In this document: in pieces, positions 1-8,885 of the stretch | How the letters are laid out: each line of letters begins with the position of its first letter | How positions within the stretch are numbered: position 1 is the first letter of the stretch | Assembly (NCBI RefSeq): GCF_035994185.1 | Contig: NZ_CP108538.1 | Coordinates: 806,001-870,000, forward strand | Length of the DNA: 64,000 nt | DNA from: Streptomyces sp. NBC_01217 | Lineage (GTDB): Bacteria > Actinomycetota > Actinomycetes > Streptomycetales > Streptomycetaceae | Direction of reading: 5' to 3' | Made by a program: the position numbers and the translations under genes | The notes under the pieces: generated by a model | What the model saw: the letters and a program-made list of their open reading frames with translations, nothing else | What the model was told of the DNA's origin: nothing | The model's database searches: none

Positions 1-1272
1 GCTCCCCGGTGCCGGGGGGCAGGGACAGACGGCCGGCCGGGTCGGCCACGGCGGTGCGCAGACCGCCGTCCACGAGCCGGCTCAGCCCCCTGCGCAGCAC
101 CGCCCGGGCCACCGAGTCGATGTCGGTCACCTGCCGCAGGTCCAGCACCACGGACCCCGTCCCGCTCGGTCGTGACTCGTCCAGGGCGTACAGCACCCGC
201 TCGGCGGCGGTGAAGTCGAGGGCGCCCTGGGCGGCGACGACCGCGACCCGTTCACGCAGGGCGCGCTCCCGTGGCCCCGCCCGGGCGGACGGCAGATCGT
301 CGGCCGTGGTGACCAGGGTGACGGTGGACGCGGCCAGTGCCGGATTGTGCATCAGATGCAGGCCGAGCCGCTCGGAGAGCGCCCCGAGCGCGGCACGCCC
401 GCGTACGGAGGTGCCGGTCGGGTCCAGCAGTGGGCTATAGGTCGCCAGACCGAACCGGGCGGGGCCCGAGGCGATCAGTCCGCCCGACACACCGCTCTTC
501 GCAGGCAGCCCCACCCGTAGCAGCCAGTCCCCCGAGGCGTCGTACATCCCGCAGGTCGCCATCACGGCCAGCACCTGGGCCGCGACAGGCTCCGAGACCA
601 CTTCGTCGCCGGTGAGCGGGTTGACGCCGCCGTGCGCGAGGGTCGCGGCCATCGCGGCGAGGTCCAGTGTGGTGACCCGTACCGCGCACTGCCTGAAGTA
701 CGTCTCCACCGCCGCCACCGGGTCGACGGGCAGCCGGCCCGCGCTGCGGATCAGGTAGGCGAGGGCGCGGTTGCGGTCGCCGGTGACCGCCTCGGAGGCG
801 TACACCTGCTCGTCGACGTCCAGCCGCCGTCCGGCGAACCGGCTGAGGCAGTCGAGGATGCGGCCGAATCCCGGGGCGTCGGGAGTGTCCGGGATCAGCG
901 CGGTGGTGACGATGGCACCCGCGTTGACCATGGCGTTGTCGGGCCGCCCCGTGACCGGTTCCAGGCTGATGGCGTTGTATGCCTCGCCGCTGGGCTCGGC
1001 GTTCACCCAGCGGCCGACCTCGTCGAGCCCGAGGACGGACAGGGCCAGGGCGTAGACGAACGGCTTCGACACGGACTGCAGGTGAACGTGGCGTCGGCGT
1101 CACCCGTGCTGTAGCGGTGGCCGTCCATGCTGATCAGCGCCAGGCCGAACGCATCCGGGTCGGCCAGCGCCAGTTGTGGGATGTAGTCGGCGAGTTGGCC
1201 GTCCCGCAGCCCGGCGAACCGCGTGTGCAGTTCGCGCAGGGCGTCGGTGACGGCTTCGGCTGCGGCGCTCAC
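1..1272 (-). pseudogene. glsA: Glutaminase with C-terminal STAS domain, frameshifted and cut by the left edge
   Basis: Hydrolyses L-glutamine to glutamate and ammonia (serine-dependent glutaminase family, beta-lactamase-like fold). A GTG start at 1272 opens a normal N-terminus reading up to GDADATFT. The family motif LQSVSKPF, with the catalytic Ser-x-x-Lys, continues only in another frame, so one base is missing at about 1080-1082 (GG where GGG is expected on the plus strand). Beyond that point the second frame is open to position 1 and carries the rest of the glutaminase core (GRPDNAMVNAGA, KSGVSGGLIA). A STAS-like segment with LDLRQVTDIDSVA follows, as in many actinobacterial glutaminases. 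The end lies outside the window. The missing base in a short homopolymer may be a sequencing error or a real inactivation. It lies 12 bases downstream of the lipoprotein gene on the same strand. Confidence 0.85.
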
Positions 1273-1284
1273 CCGGCCCGGCCG

Positions 1285-1851
1285 TCAGCCGCGCTCGGCC
1301 TGGGCGATCCGGGGGAACGTCTTGACGCCCGCCGCCTTGCTGCTGTTGGCGTGCTGGCTTACGGTCCGCCCCGGCGGGGCGTCCGCGAAGCCGACCACCA
1401 CGGAGTCGAGCACCTTCCCCGACGCGTCGACGAACTCCACCTTGACGGCATAGAAGGCGGCTTTGTCCGTGGGGTTGGTGACCCGGACGAGGGCGCTGCG
1501 GAACTGCTCGGACGTCACGACCGGCAGCCCCGACACCGAGACGTCCCCGGCCCCGTTGCCCCGCCCCTGGACGCCGGCCAGCAGCTTGACGGCCTGCTGG
1601 CGGTTGCGCTCGGTGGCGGCGGAGACCGAGGCCGCGAATTCCTGCTGGGTGCGCGAACTGGGGCTCGCGGACGGGGTCATGGCCGGTTCCGGCGACACCG
1701 TGCGGATGCTCCTGGCCGTGCCCTGCGAGGAGGTGTCGGAATCGCCGCAGGCGGCGGTACCGGCGATGATCACCCCGGCCAGCACGGCTGGGGCGAGGTT
1801 TCGGGCTGCGCGGCCGCCGAGGGCGTACCGCAAGGGGCTGGTCGGGTTCAC
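1285..1851 (-). CDS. Putative lipoprotein, unknown function
   Basis: 188 residues from a GTG at 1851 with GGAG just upstream. Residues about 14-35 form a hydrophobic signal segment ending in the lipobox-like GTAAC, so the mature protein should be lipid-anchored outside the membrane. A Ser/Thr/Pro-rich stretch follows. The C-terminal half (ALVRVTNPTDKAAFYAVKVE, then VVVGFADAPPGRT) resembles the small beta-sandwich domains of exported FxLYD-type proteins. This suggests an extracytoplasmic binding fold, but no function can be assigned. The reading frame stays open upstream of the GTG, but that part is not protein-like. The gene probably precedes the glutaminase in one transcript. Confidence 0.7.
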   Translation of the reverse strand: MNPTSPLRYALGGRAARNLAPAVLAGVIIAGTAACGDSDTSSQGTARSIRTVSPEPAMTPSASPSSRTQQEFAASVSAATERNRQQAVKLLAGVQGRGNGAGDVSVSGLPVVTSEQFRSALVRVTNPTDKAAFYAVKVEFVDASGKVLDSVVVGFADAPPGRTVSQHANSSKAAGVKTFPRIAQAERG

Positions 1852-1877
1852 GGACGCTCCGTCTGCTCTGAAGGGCG

Positions 1878-1902
1878 TATCGAAAGGGCCTATCGAAAGG
1901 GC
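1878..1902. repeat. Tandem direct repeat upstream of the lipoprotein gene
   Basis: TATCGAAAGGGC occurs twice, at 1878-1889 and 1891-1902, separated by one C; a partial third copy (AAGGGC) sits just before at 1871-1876. The array lies 27 to 51 bases upstream of the GTG start at 1851, where promoter or operator elements are expected. Role unknown. Confidence 0.5.
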
Positions 1903-1994
1903 GTTAGTAAGAAGTGAGGCAGGGAGAGAGGCAGAGGGGAGGGTGAGGCACAGCCGGTGCGGGCGCCCCGGACCGGCTGTGCTCCCCCGGCCGG

Positions 1995-2489
1995 TCAGGC
2001 CGCGTCCTCGCCGAAGATCTCGCGCAGCCGCGCCTCGCTCTGCGCGTCCAGATTGCTGTGCAGCAGCTCGGCACCGCCCTCGGGCAGCGCTTCGCTGATC
2101 CGGTCGGGCACCTCGTTCATCGTCAGCAGGAACAGCGCCGAAGTCCCGGGCGTCACCTTCTCCTTGACCTCGGCGATGAAGTCGTCGTCGATGCCGACAT
2201 CGGCCAGCTTGCCGCCCAGCGCCCCGGCCGCCGCGCCGATCGCGGCGCCCAGCAGCGGCATCAGGAAGATCAGTCCGAAGAGCATCCCCCAGAACGTGCC
2301 GCTCAGTGCGCCGGCGCCGACCAGGTTGATCAACTGCTTGGTCCTGGGCTTCGCCCGGTCCACGGGCCAGCTGACCACGGCCGCGTCGAGGATCTTGATC
2401 AGCCCTTCCTTCTGGAGGGACTTGAGCGTGGCCTCCACGGTCTCCGCACCCTCCGCGGACTGGAACTTCCACACGGTGAGCGTGGACAT
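1995..2489 (-). CDS. DUF1269 family membrane-associated protein
   Basis: 164 residues; ATG at 2489 with a strong AGGAGG eight bases upstream. The N-terminal part (MSTLTVWKFQSAEGAE, then LKSLQKEGLIKILDAAVVSW) and the central hydrophobic Gly/Ala-rich segment (about residues 57-95, GTFWGMLFGLIFLMPLLG) are characteristic of the DUF1269 family. The C-terminal half (PGTSALFLLTMNEVPDRI) is a soluble alpha/beta-like domain. Biochemical function is unknown. Family members are often found among general-stress genes, which fits the neighbouring baeRF3 and phosphoketolase genes. Divergent from the baeRF3 gene, with 128 bases between the starts for both promoters. Confidence 0.8.
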   Translation of the reverse strand: MSTLTVWKFQSAEGAETVEATLKSLQKEGLIKILDAAVVSWPVDRAKPRTKQLINLVGAGALSGTFWGMLFGLIFLMPLLGAAIGAAAGALGGKLADVGIDDDFIAEVKEKVTPGTSALFLLTMNEVPDRISEALPEGGAELLHSNLDAQSEARLREIFGEDAA

Positions 2490-2617
2490 CGCACATACCT
2501 CCTGAGACCGATGACGAATAACTCGCCCATATTAGGATGAAAAGGTATGAATTGACTCATCGAGATCACCCGCTTCACTCGGGAGCGGATGCCGGACGAA
2601 GCCCCTGGGAGGCAACG

Positions 2618-3733
2618 ATGGATACGGACGCCCTCACCGCCCGCCTGTTGCAGGAACTGCGGGCGGCCAAGCCCTATCCGGCCCTGTCCCTGACCATGCC
2701 GACGCACCGCCGCGCCAGGGACAGTGCCCAGGACGCCGTACGGCTGCGCAATCTGGCGGCCGAGGCCATCAGCCGACTGGAGGCGGATCCCACGGTCTCC
2801 CGCGAGGCCCGCACCGCCCTCAAGGAACAGCTCGACCGGGCGGTCACCGAGGTCGACCCCCGCCAGGCGCTGGACGCCCTGGTCGTCCTCGTCACCGGCG
2901 ACGAGCACCAGATCTGGCATCTTCCCCGTACGGCACCCGAGCGGGTGGTGCTCAGCGACACATACCTGACCCGCAACCTGGTCGCGGCGAAGGCCCAGGC
3001 CCAGCCGTTCTGGGCACTCACCGTGTCGGGCGGGCACGCCGCCCTGTGGAGCGGCACGGCGGACGTCCTGCACGAGGAGCGGACCGGCGGGTTCCCGCTG
3101 ACGGCTCCGCGGGAGGCGCCCAACCCGCAGCGCGAGGAGCGGATCGGCGACACCCCGAGCACCTTCAGTGACGAGGAGACGCGCAACTTCCTGCGCACCG
3201 TCGACGAGAAGCTGCGTGCGGTGCTGGCCGCGGACCCGCGTCCGCTGTACCTGGTCGGCCTCGCCCCCGCGCTCGCCATGCTGGACGAGGTGGGGGAGTG
3301 CGCCAGGTCGGCCGTCGGCCGGGTCACCAAGGGCGTACCGGCCGACATGACGCCGAGCGAGTTGCTCAAGGAGCTGCGGCCCGCGCTGGACGAACGGCAG
3401 CGGCGGTTCTCGGCGGAGATCGACGGCAAGCTGGACGAAGCGCGCGGCCGCCGTGCCTTCGCCGGTGGTCTCGACGAGGTATGGGCCGCGGTACGCGAGG
3501 GCCGCGCCGGGCTGGTCGCGGTGGAGGAGCACTTCCAGCAGACGGTACGGGAGACGGCCGAGCACCTCGAACCGGTGAGCGACGCGGCCGCGGACCCCGC
3601 GGACCGCTCGGTCCGTGAGGACATCGTCGACGAGCTCGTCGAGGCGGCATTGGACAGCGGCACCGACGTGGTCTTCCTCGCGGACGACTCGCTCGCGGAG
3701 CACGGACGGATCGCGGCAGCTCTGCGCTACTAG
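2618..3733 (+). CDS. baeRF3-type protein (bacterial archaeo-eukaryotic release factor-like)
   Basis: 371 residues from the ATG at 2618, chosen because GGGAGG lies five bases upstream; the in-frame ATG at 2537 lacks such a site. The N-terminal ALSLTMPTHRRARDSAQDAVRLRNL and the central HQIWHLPRTAPERVVLSDTYLTRNL (an eRF1 domain-2-like segment) place it in the baeRF family 3 group of predicted release-factor-like proteins. These are thought to act on stalled ribosomes or related RNA substrates, but no activity has been shown for this subgroup as far as I know. The C-terminus (DEVWAAVREGRAGLVAVEEH, DIVDELVEAALDSGTDVVFL) matches the usual C-terminal domain. Cytoplasmic. Divergent from the DUF1269 gene. 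Confidence 0.8.
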   Translation: MDTDALTARLLQELRAAKPYPALSLTMPTHRRARDSAQDAVRLRNLAAEAISRLEADPTVSREARTALKEQLDRAVTEVDPRQALDALVVLVTGDEHQIWHLPRTAPERVVLSDTYLTRNLVAAKAQAQPFWALTVSGGHAALWSGTADVLHEERTGGFPLTAPREAPNPQREERIGDTPSTFSDEETRNFLRTVDEKLRAVLAADPRPLYLVGLAPALAMLDEVGECARSAVGRVTKGVPADMTPSELLKELRPALDERQRRFSAEIDGKLDEARGRRAFAGGLDEVWAAVREGRAGLVAVEEHFQQTVRETAEHLEPVSDAAADPADRSVREDIVDELVEAALDSGTDVVFLADDSLAEHGRIAAALRY

Positions 3734-3835
3734 AGCGGCCCCGCGCCACTGAGCGGGCCGGCAGCACGCCGTACACCCACGCCCCGGTACGCGACCGCGT
3801 CCCGGGGCGGCCCCAGGGAAAGGAGTGACCCCACC

Positions 3836-4159
3836 ATGCCACGCGGATCCGACGCCAGACGGGAACGGCAGTACGAGCACATCAAGGAGAGCGCGCAGGA
3901 GCGCGGGGTCAGCGAGGAGCGGGCCGAGGAGATCGCGGCCCGTACGGTCAACAAGGCGCGCGCCCGCGCCGGTGAGTCGCGGACCGCGAGCCGTACCTCC
4001 ATCGAGGACATGTCGTCCGCCCGCCGTGCCGCTCTGCGTTCGCGCAGCGGCGCCGAGGGGCCGACGCGCGACCAGCTCTACGAAGAGGCTCGGAAGAAGA
4101 ACGTCCACGGGCGTTCACACATGACGAAGGCCCAGCTGGCACGTGCGGTCGGCCGCTGA
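3836..4159 (+). CDS. Small basic SAP/Rho-N-like protein (often labelled plasmid stabilization protein)
   Basis: 107 residues, ATG at 3836, with AAAGGAG about ten bases upstream. Highly charged and largely helical: YEHIKESAQERGVSEERAEE, then IAARTVNKARARAGES. The C-terminal 35 residues (TRDQLYEEARKKNVHGRSHM, then TKAQLARAVGR) form a SAP or Rho N-terminal-like helix-extension-helix that may bind nucleic acid. Streptomyces homologues are often annotated as plasmid stabilization protein without experimental support. It follows baeRF3 by 102 bases in the same direction and converges with xfp. Confidence 0.75.
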   Translation: MPRGSDARRERQYEHIKESAQERGVSEERAEEIAARTVNKARARAGESRTASRTSIEDMSSARRAALRSRSGAEGPTRDQLYEEARKKNVHGRSHMTKAQLARAVGR

Positions 4160-4192
4160 GCCCACGTCACGGTAACCGGACCCGGGGCGGTG

Positions 4193-6580
4193 TCAGCCGC
4201 TCCAGGTCCAGTCGGCCACCTCGGGCAGGTCGGTGCCGTATTCACGGATCCAGGCGTGGTGGCGGGTGCGGACGTCCGCCATCGCCTGGCGCACCGCCAC
4301 GGCGCGAACGCCCAGGCCCGGCACCCGGTCGATGACGTCCATGACCAGCCGGTAGCGGTCCAGGTCGTTGCGGACCACCATGTCGAAGGGCGTGGTGGTG
4401 GTGCCCCTCTCCTTGTAGCCCCGCACATGCAGGTGGGCATGGCCGGCCCGCCGGTAGGCCAGCCGGTGGATCAGCCACGGGTAGCCGTGGTAGGCGAAGA
4501 TCACCGGGGCGTTCCTGGTGAACACCGCGTCGTACTCGGAGTCCGGCATTCCGTGCGGGTGCTCCCCCTGGGGCAGCAGCCGCGCCATGTCGACCACATT
4601 GACCACGCGTACGGCCAGTTCCGGCAGATGCCTGCGCAGCAGATCGGCTGCCGCCAGGATCTCCAGCGTGGGTACGTCACCGGCGCAGGCGAGCACCACA
4701 TCGGGTTCGCGGCTGCCGTCCTCCGTGCCCGCCCACTCCCAGACACCGGCTCCGCGGGCGCAGTGCGCGCGGGCCTCGTCCATGGTGAGCCAGTCGAAGC
4801 TCGGCTGTTTGCCGGCCACGATGACATTGACGTAGTCGCGGCTGCGCAGTGCGTGGTCGGCGACGGAGAGCAGGGTGTTGGTGTCCGGCGGCAGATAGAC
4901 CCGCACGACCTCGGGGCTCTTGTTGAGGATGTGGTCGACGAAGCCGGGGTCCTGGTGGGAGAAGCCGTTGTGGTCCTGGCGCCAGACGTGCGAGGTGAGC
5001 AGGTAGTTGAGCGAGGCGATGGGGCGGCGCCAGGGCAGCGCGCGGGAGGTCCTGAGCCATTTGATGTGCTGGTTGACCATCGAGTCGACGATGTGGGCGA
5101 AGGCCTCGTAGCAGGAGAAGAGGCCGTGCCGGCCGGTCAGGAGATAGCCCTCCAGCCAGCCCTGGCACAGATGCTCGGAGAGCACCTCCATGACGCGTCC
5201 GTCACGGGTGAGGTGCTCGTCGGTCGGCAGGATGCGTTCCTGCCATGTCTTGCCGGTGGCCTCATAGAGGGCGTCGAGCCGGTTCGACGCGGTTTCGTCG
5301 GGGCCCACGACCCGGAAGTCCCGGCGTTCGGCGGTGGCGGCCATGACGGCCTCCAGCAGTCCGCCGAGCACCCGGGTCGGCTCGTGCAGCACGGTGCCGG
5401 GGCTGTCGACCTGGACGGCATGCTCGTCCAGCGGCGGGATGGGCAGATCCCGCAGGAGCAGACCGCCGTTGGCGTACGGGGTCGCGCCGAGCCGGGCGGT
5501 GCCCTCGGGCACGCAGTCGAGCACCTGGGCGGTGGGGCGCCCCGAGCAGTCGAAGAGTTCCTCGGGACGGTAGGAGCGCATCCACGCCTCCAGCTGGCGC
5601 AGATGGTCGGGGTTGTCGCGGACGCCGGGCAGCGGTACCTGGTGGGCGCGCCAGGTACCTTCGACGGGCACCCCGTCGACCTCGGCGGGGCCGGTCCAGC
5701 CCTTGGGGGTGCGCAGCACGATCATCGGCCAGTGCGGGCGTTCGGTGTCGCCGCCGCTGCGGGCGGCGGTCTGGAGTTCCCGGATGCGGTCGACGGCCCG
5801 GTCCATCGCGGCGGCCATCGCCCGGTGCACGGTGAGGGGGTCGTCGCCGCCGACGTACAGGGGGTCGTGTCCGTAGCCGCGCAGCAGGGCGTCGAGTTCC
5901 GTCTCGGGGAGGCGGGCGAGCACCGTCGGGTTGGCGATCTTGTAGCCGTTGAGATGGAGGACGGGCAGGACGGCTCCGTCGTGCACCGGGTCGAGGAATT
6001 TGTTGGAGTGCCAGGACGCGGCGAGCGGTCCTGTCTCTGCCTCGCCGTCCCCGATGACGCAGGTGACGAGCAGCTGCGGGTGGTCGAGGGCGGCACCGTA
6101 GGCGTGGGTGAGGGCGTAGCCGAGTTCGCCGCCCTCGTGGATGGAACCGGGGGTCTCCGGTGCCACATGGCTGGGTACCCCGCCGGGGAAGGAGAACTGT
6201 TTGAACAGCAGCCCCATCCCCTGGGCGTCGCGGCTGACGTCGGGGTACGTCTCCGAGTAGCTGCCCTCCAGCCAGGAGTTGGCGAGGACGGCGGGTCCGC
6301 CGTGGCCGGGCCCCCAGACGCACAGGCCGTGGATTGCGCGGGACTTGATGATCCGGTTGAAGTGGGTGTGGACCAGGTTCAGTCCGGGTGAGGTGCCCCA
6401 GTGGCCGAGCAGGCGGGGCTTGATGTGCTCCGGGGCGAGCGGCTGGGTCAGGAGCGGGTTGGCCATCAGATAGATCTGGCCGACGGCGAGATAGTTGGCG
6501 GCCCGCCAGTGCGCGTCGAGTGCCTCGATCTCCTCGTCGGTGGGGCCGGGTGTCGCTGCCGGGTGGGCGGCATGACTCAT
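4193..6580 (-). CDS. xfp: Xylulose-5-phosphate/fructose-6-phosphate phosphoketolase
   Basis: 795 residues, full length for the family. Thiamine-diphosphate enzyme that cleaves xylulose 5-phosphate or fructose 6-phosphate with phosphate, giving acetyl phosphate plus glyceraldehyde 3-phosphate or erythrose 4-phosphate. Diagnostic blocks are visible: [19 protein letters not shown] near residue 55, [19 protein letters not shown], and the diphosphate/Mg site [19 protein letters not shown]. Also present are [14 protein letters not shown] in the pyrimidine-binding domain and a C-terminal AFVTGPG-type region with [20 protein letters not shown]. Start ATG at 6580 with AGGAG six bases upstream. Its start is nine bases after the gabD1 stop, so the two are almost certainly co-transcribed. 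No acetate kinase lies nearby. Confidence 0.95.
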   Translation of the reverse strand: MSHAAHPAATPGPTDEEIEALDAHWRAANYLAVGQIYLMANPLLTQPLAPEHIKPRLLGHWGTSPGLNLVHTHFNRIIKSRAIHGLCVWGPGHGGPAVLANSWLEGSYSETYPDVSRDAQGMGLLFKQFSFPGGVPSHVAPETPGSIHEGGELGYALTHAYGAALDHPQLLVTCVIGDGEAETGPLAASWHSNKFLDPVHDGAVLPVLHLNGYKIANPTVLARLPETELDALLRGYGHDPLYVGGDDPLTVHRAMAAAMDRAVDRIRELQTAARSGGDTERPHWPMIVLRTPKGWTGPAEVDGVPVEGTWRAHQVPLPGVRDNPDHLRQLEAWMRSYRPEELFDCSGRPTAQVLDCVPEGTARLGATPYANGGLLLRDLPIPPLDEHAVQVDSPGTVLHEPTRVLGGLLEAVMAATAERRDFRVVGPDETASNRLDALYEATGKTWQERILPTDEHLTRDGRVMEVLSEHLCQGWLEGYLLTGRHGLFSCYEAFAHIVDSMVNQHIKWLRTSRALPWRRPIASLNYLLTSHVWRQDHNGFSHQDPGFVDHILNKSPEVVRVYLPPDTNTLLSVADHALRSRDYVNVIVAGKQPSFDWLTMDEARAHCARGAGVWEWAGTEDGSREPDVVLACAGDVPTLEILAAADLLRRHLPELAVRVVNVVDMARLLPQGEHPHGMPDSEYDAVFTRNAPVIFAYHGYPWLIHRLAYRRAGHAHLHVRGYKERGTTTTPFDMVVRNDLDRYRLVMDVIDRVPGLGVRAVAVRQAMADVRTRHHAWIREYGTDLPEVADWTWSG

Positions 6581-6589
6581 CTGTGTCTC

Positions 6590-8014
6590 CTAGGACGTGG
6601 CGCCGACGGGCTCGGGGCCGTACCAGACCGTGGTCGCGTTGCAGAATTCGCGGATGCCGTGCCCGGCGAGTTCGCGTCCGTAGCCGGAGCGCTTCACGCC
6701 GCCGAAGGGCAGCGCGGGATGGGACGCCGTCATGCCGTTGAAGAAGACACCGCCCGCCTCCAGATCGCGCACACAGCGACGGGCCTCGTCGGCGTCGCGG
6801 GTCCATACGTTGGAGCTCAGGCCGAAGGGGCTGTCGTTGGCGAGCGCCACGGCTTCGTCCAGTCCCTCGACGCGGTAGAGCGTGGCGACGGGGCCGAAGG
6901 TCTCCTCGCGGTGGATGCGCATGGCGGGCGTGATCCCGGTGAGGACTGTGGGGGCGTAGAACCAGCCCCGTTCCAGCACCGGGCCCAGCCCTTCGGGCCG
7001 GCCGCCGCCGCACAGCGCGGTCGCGCCGCGCCGTACCGCGTCGCCCACCAGTTCTTCCAGGTCGGCGCGGCCCTGTTCGCTCGAGAGCGGTCCGACGTCG
7101 GTGGATTCCTCCAGCGGGTCGCCGACCGTCAGATCGCGCATGCCCACGGTGAACCGCTCGGCGAATTCCTCGTACACCTCCGTGTGCACGATAAACCGTT
7201 TGGCGGCGATGCAGGACTGGCCGTTGTTCTGCACCCGGGCGGTCACCGCGGTGCGGGCGGCCCTGGCGACGTCCGCCGACGGCATGACGAGATACGGGTC
7301 GCTGCCGCCGAGTTCCAGGACGGTGTGCTTCACCTCGTCGCCCGCGATCGCCGCGACCGAGCGCCCGGCCGGTTCGCTGCCGGTGAGGGTGGCGGCGGCG
7401 ACCCTGCTGTCGCGCAGGATCGATTCGACCGCTCCGGATCCCACGAGCAGTGTCTGGAAGCATCCCTCCGGGAATCCGGCGCGGCGGAACAGGAGTTCCA
7501 GATACATCGCCGTCTGCGGGACGTTGGACGCGTGCTTGAGCAGGCCGACGTTTCCGGCCATCAGCGCGGGGGCCGCGAAGCGTACGACCTGCCAGAGCGG
7601 GAAGTTCCACGGCATCACGGCGAGGACAACGCCCAGCGGCCGGTAGTGGACATAGGCCCTGGAGGCTCCAGCGTCCCGCACATCGGCGGCCGGCGGATGC
7701 TCGTCCGCGAGGAGTTCCTCGGCGTGGGCCGCGTACCAGCGCATCGCCTTCACACACTTGGCGGCCTCCGCGCGAGCCGCCTTGAGGGGTTTGCCCATCT
7801 CGATGGTCATGGTGCGCGCGATGTCCTGCTGGTCCTCTTCGAGCATACCGGCGGCCTCGTTCAGCAGCCCGGCCCGCTCGTCGAATCCGGTGGTGCGGTA
7901 CTGCCGGAACGCGGTGACGGCGGCGTCGAGCTTCTGCTCGATCTCCGCCGCTCCCAGTGGGTCGAACGTTCTGAGGGTCTCGCCGTTCGCGGGGTTGACC
8001 GTCGCGATGGGCAT
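6590..8014 (-). CDS. gabD1: NADP-dependent succinate-semialdehyde dehydrogenase, GabD1 type
   Basis: 474 residues from the ATG at 8014, supported by AAGGAG nine bases upstream and by the family N-terminus MPIATVNPANGETLRTF. Oxidises succinate semialdehyde (or a related aldehyde) to the acid with NAD(P). Aldehyde dehydrogenase residues are intact: Asn137 in MPWNFPLW, Glu234 in VLELGGSDP and nucleophile Cys268 in VQNNGQSCIAAKRF. Blocks such as FAAPALMAGNVGLLKHASNV and LPFGGVKRSGYGRELAGHGI match, from memory, the GabD1 group of Mycobacterium tuberculosis. First gene of a two-gene unit with xfp, suggesting a role in a carbon bypass or stress metabolism. The exact substrate is inferred. Confidence 0.88.
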   Translation of the reverse strand: MPIATVNPANGETLRTFDPLGAAEIEQKLDAAVTAFRQYRTTGFDERAGLLNEAAGMLEEDQQDIARTMTIEMGKPLKAARAEAAKCVKAMRWYAAHAEELLADEHPPAADVRDAGASRAYVHYRPLGVVLAVMPWNFPLWQVVRFAAPALMAGNVGLLKHASNVPQTAMYLELLFRRAGFPEGCFQTLLVGSGAVESILRDSRVAAATLTGSEPAGRSVAAIAGDEVKHTVLELGGSDPYLVMPSADVARAARTAVTARVQNNGQSCIAAKRFIVHTEVYEEFAERFTVGMRDLTVGDPLEESTDVGPLSSEQGRADLEELVGDAVRRGATALCGGGRPEGLGPVLERGWFYAPTVLTGITPAMRIHREETFGPVATLYRVEGLDEAVALANDSPFGLSSNVWTRDADEARRCVRDLEAGGVFFNGMTASHPALPFGGVKRSGYGRELAGHGIREFCNATTVWYGPEPVGATS

Positions 8015-8199
8015 GACTGTGGACTCCTTGCCTCGGTACTTCGACGGTGCAGCACCGCGCGCCGTGCCGCAACGCGGGCCCTGCCGGGCAGATACCCGAC
8101 CGGCGCGGACCGTGCGTGCGGTGTGCACGCCGTCCGCGCCGGGAGGGTGAAGCGTTCAGCGGGTACGGAAGCCGGCAGTACCGGCCCTGGCCGCCCTCC

Positions 8200-8709
8200 T
8201 CAGACGAGAGCGGGGGCGCAGTCGGATGCCGTCGCCGGTTCGGATACGGGCTCCGGGACGACCACGGGCGGGCGGAGGGACTCGCAAACACCGGGCAGCG
8301 GCGCCGACGGCAACAGCTCGACGGTGCGGGGCTCCTTCGCGTACCGGGTGAACCAGACGACTTTGCCCTCGGCCGTGCGGCAGGTGCCCCAGCTGTCACT
8401 CAGGGCCATGACGCGGCTGAGACCGCCACCGCCGGTGCTGAGCAGCCGCGGCATCTCGGAGCCGTTGTCGGCGACGGAGACCGTGAGATGCCGCCCGGAC
8501 CAGCGGAGTTCGACGACGCAGTTGTTGTCGTCACCGACATGCCGCTGGACGTTGGTCAGCAGCTCCTCCACACCCCGGCACACCGGCCGGATATGAAGTT
8601 CTAGGCTCCAGTGGCGAAGGTGCGCGGCGATGATCCGCCGCAACTGCGAAACACGCTCTGCCGAAACCTGGAGTTCGACCAGATAGTGCCGGTCGAGTTG
8701 AACGGTCAT
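8200..8709 (-). CDS. Anti-sigma/RsbW-type histidine-kinase-like ATPase
   Basis: 169 residues; ATG at 8709 with GAGGAG upstream. A HATPase_c fold covers about residues 1-125: the N box appears as CRGVEELLTNVQRHVGDD, followed by a G1-type VSVADNGSEMP and the glycine loop TGGGGLSRVMALSDSWG. There is no phosphoacceptor histidine or sensor domain. The protein therefore belongs to the small ATPases that act as anti-sigma switch kinases or partners of STAS anti-anti-sigma proteins, abundant in Streptomyces. The last 45 residues are Pro/Val-rich and probably disordered. Partner unknown; no STAS or PP2C gene is adjacent. It lies between gabD1 and the molybdenum hydroxylase genes. Confidence 0.85.
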   Translation of the reverse strand: MTVQLDRHYLVELQVSAERVSQLRRIIAAHLRHWSLELHIRPVCRGVEELLTNVQRHVGDDNNCVVELRWSGRHLTVSVADNGSEMPRLLSTGGGGLSRVMALSDSWGTCRTAEGKVVWFTRYAKEPRTVELLPSAPLPGVCESLRPPVVVPEPVSEPATASDCAPALV

Positions 8710-8800
8710 CGTCGAGGCTCCTCACATCGAGGCCCACTTTGACTTCGCCTCATTGAACCAACGACCCCCGAATCACGAAGAGTGAGCAGATGTCACTTCT

Positions 8801-8822
8801 GGGTCACTCAACAGGGTGACCC
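8801..8822. terminator. Hairpin downstream of the molybdenum hydroxylase operon
   Basis: GGGTCAC (8801-8807), an eight-base loop, and GTGACCC (8816-8822) form a 7-bp perfect stem. It lies 64 bases beyond the large-subunit stop on the minus strand and about 90 bases upstream of the ATPase start, so it could end the former transcript or be an operator for the latter. No T-run is seen. Confidence 0.4.
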
Positions 8823-8885
8823 CGCAGAGCCGGATGCGCAACACAAGGGCCTGCGGCCCGGCCGCGCAGGGGGCATCCGCCCAGG

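Noticed and set aside
5262..8399. A 1045-codon open frame on the minus strand through xfp and gabD1
   Set aside because: It lies in a different frame of the same strand as two well-supported genes and has Arg/Pro/Ala-rich low-complexity sequence; long shadow frames are normal at this GC content.
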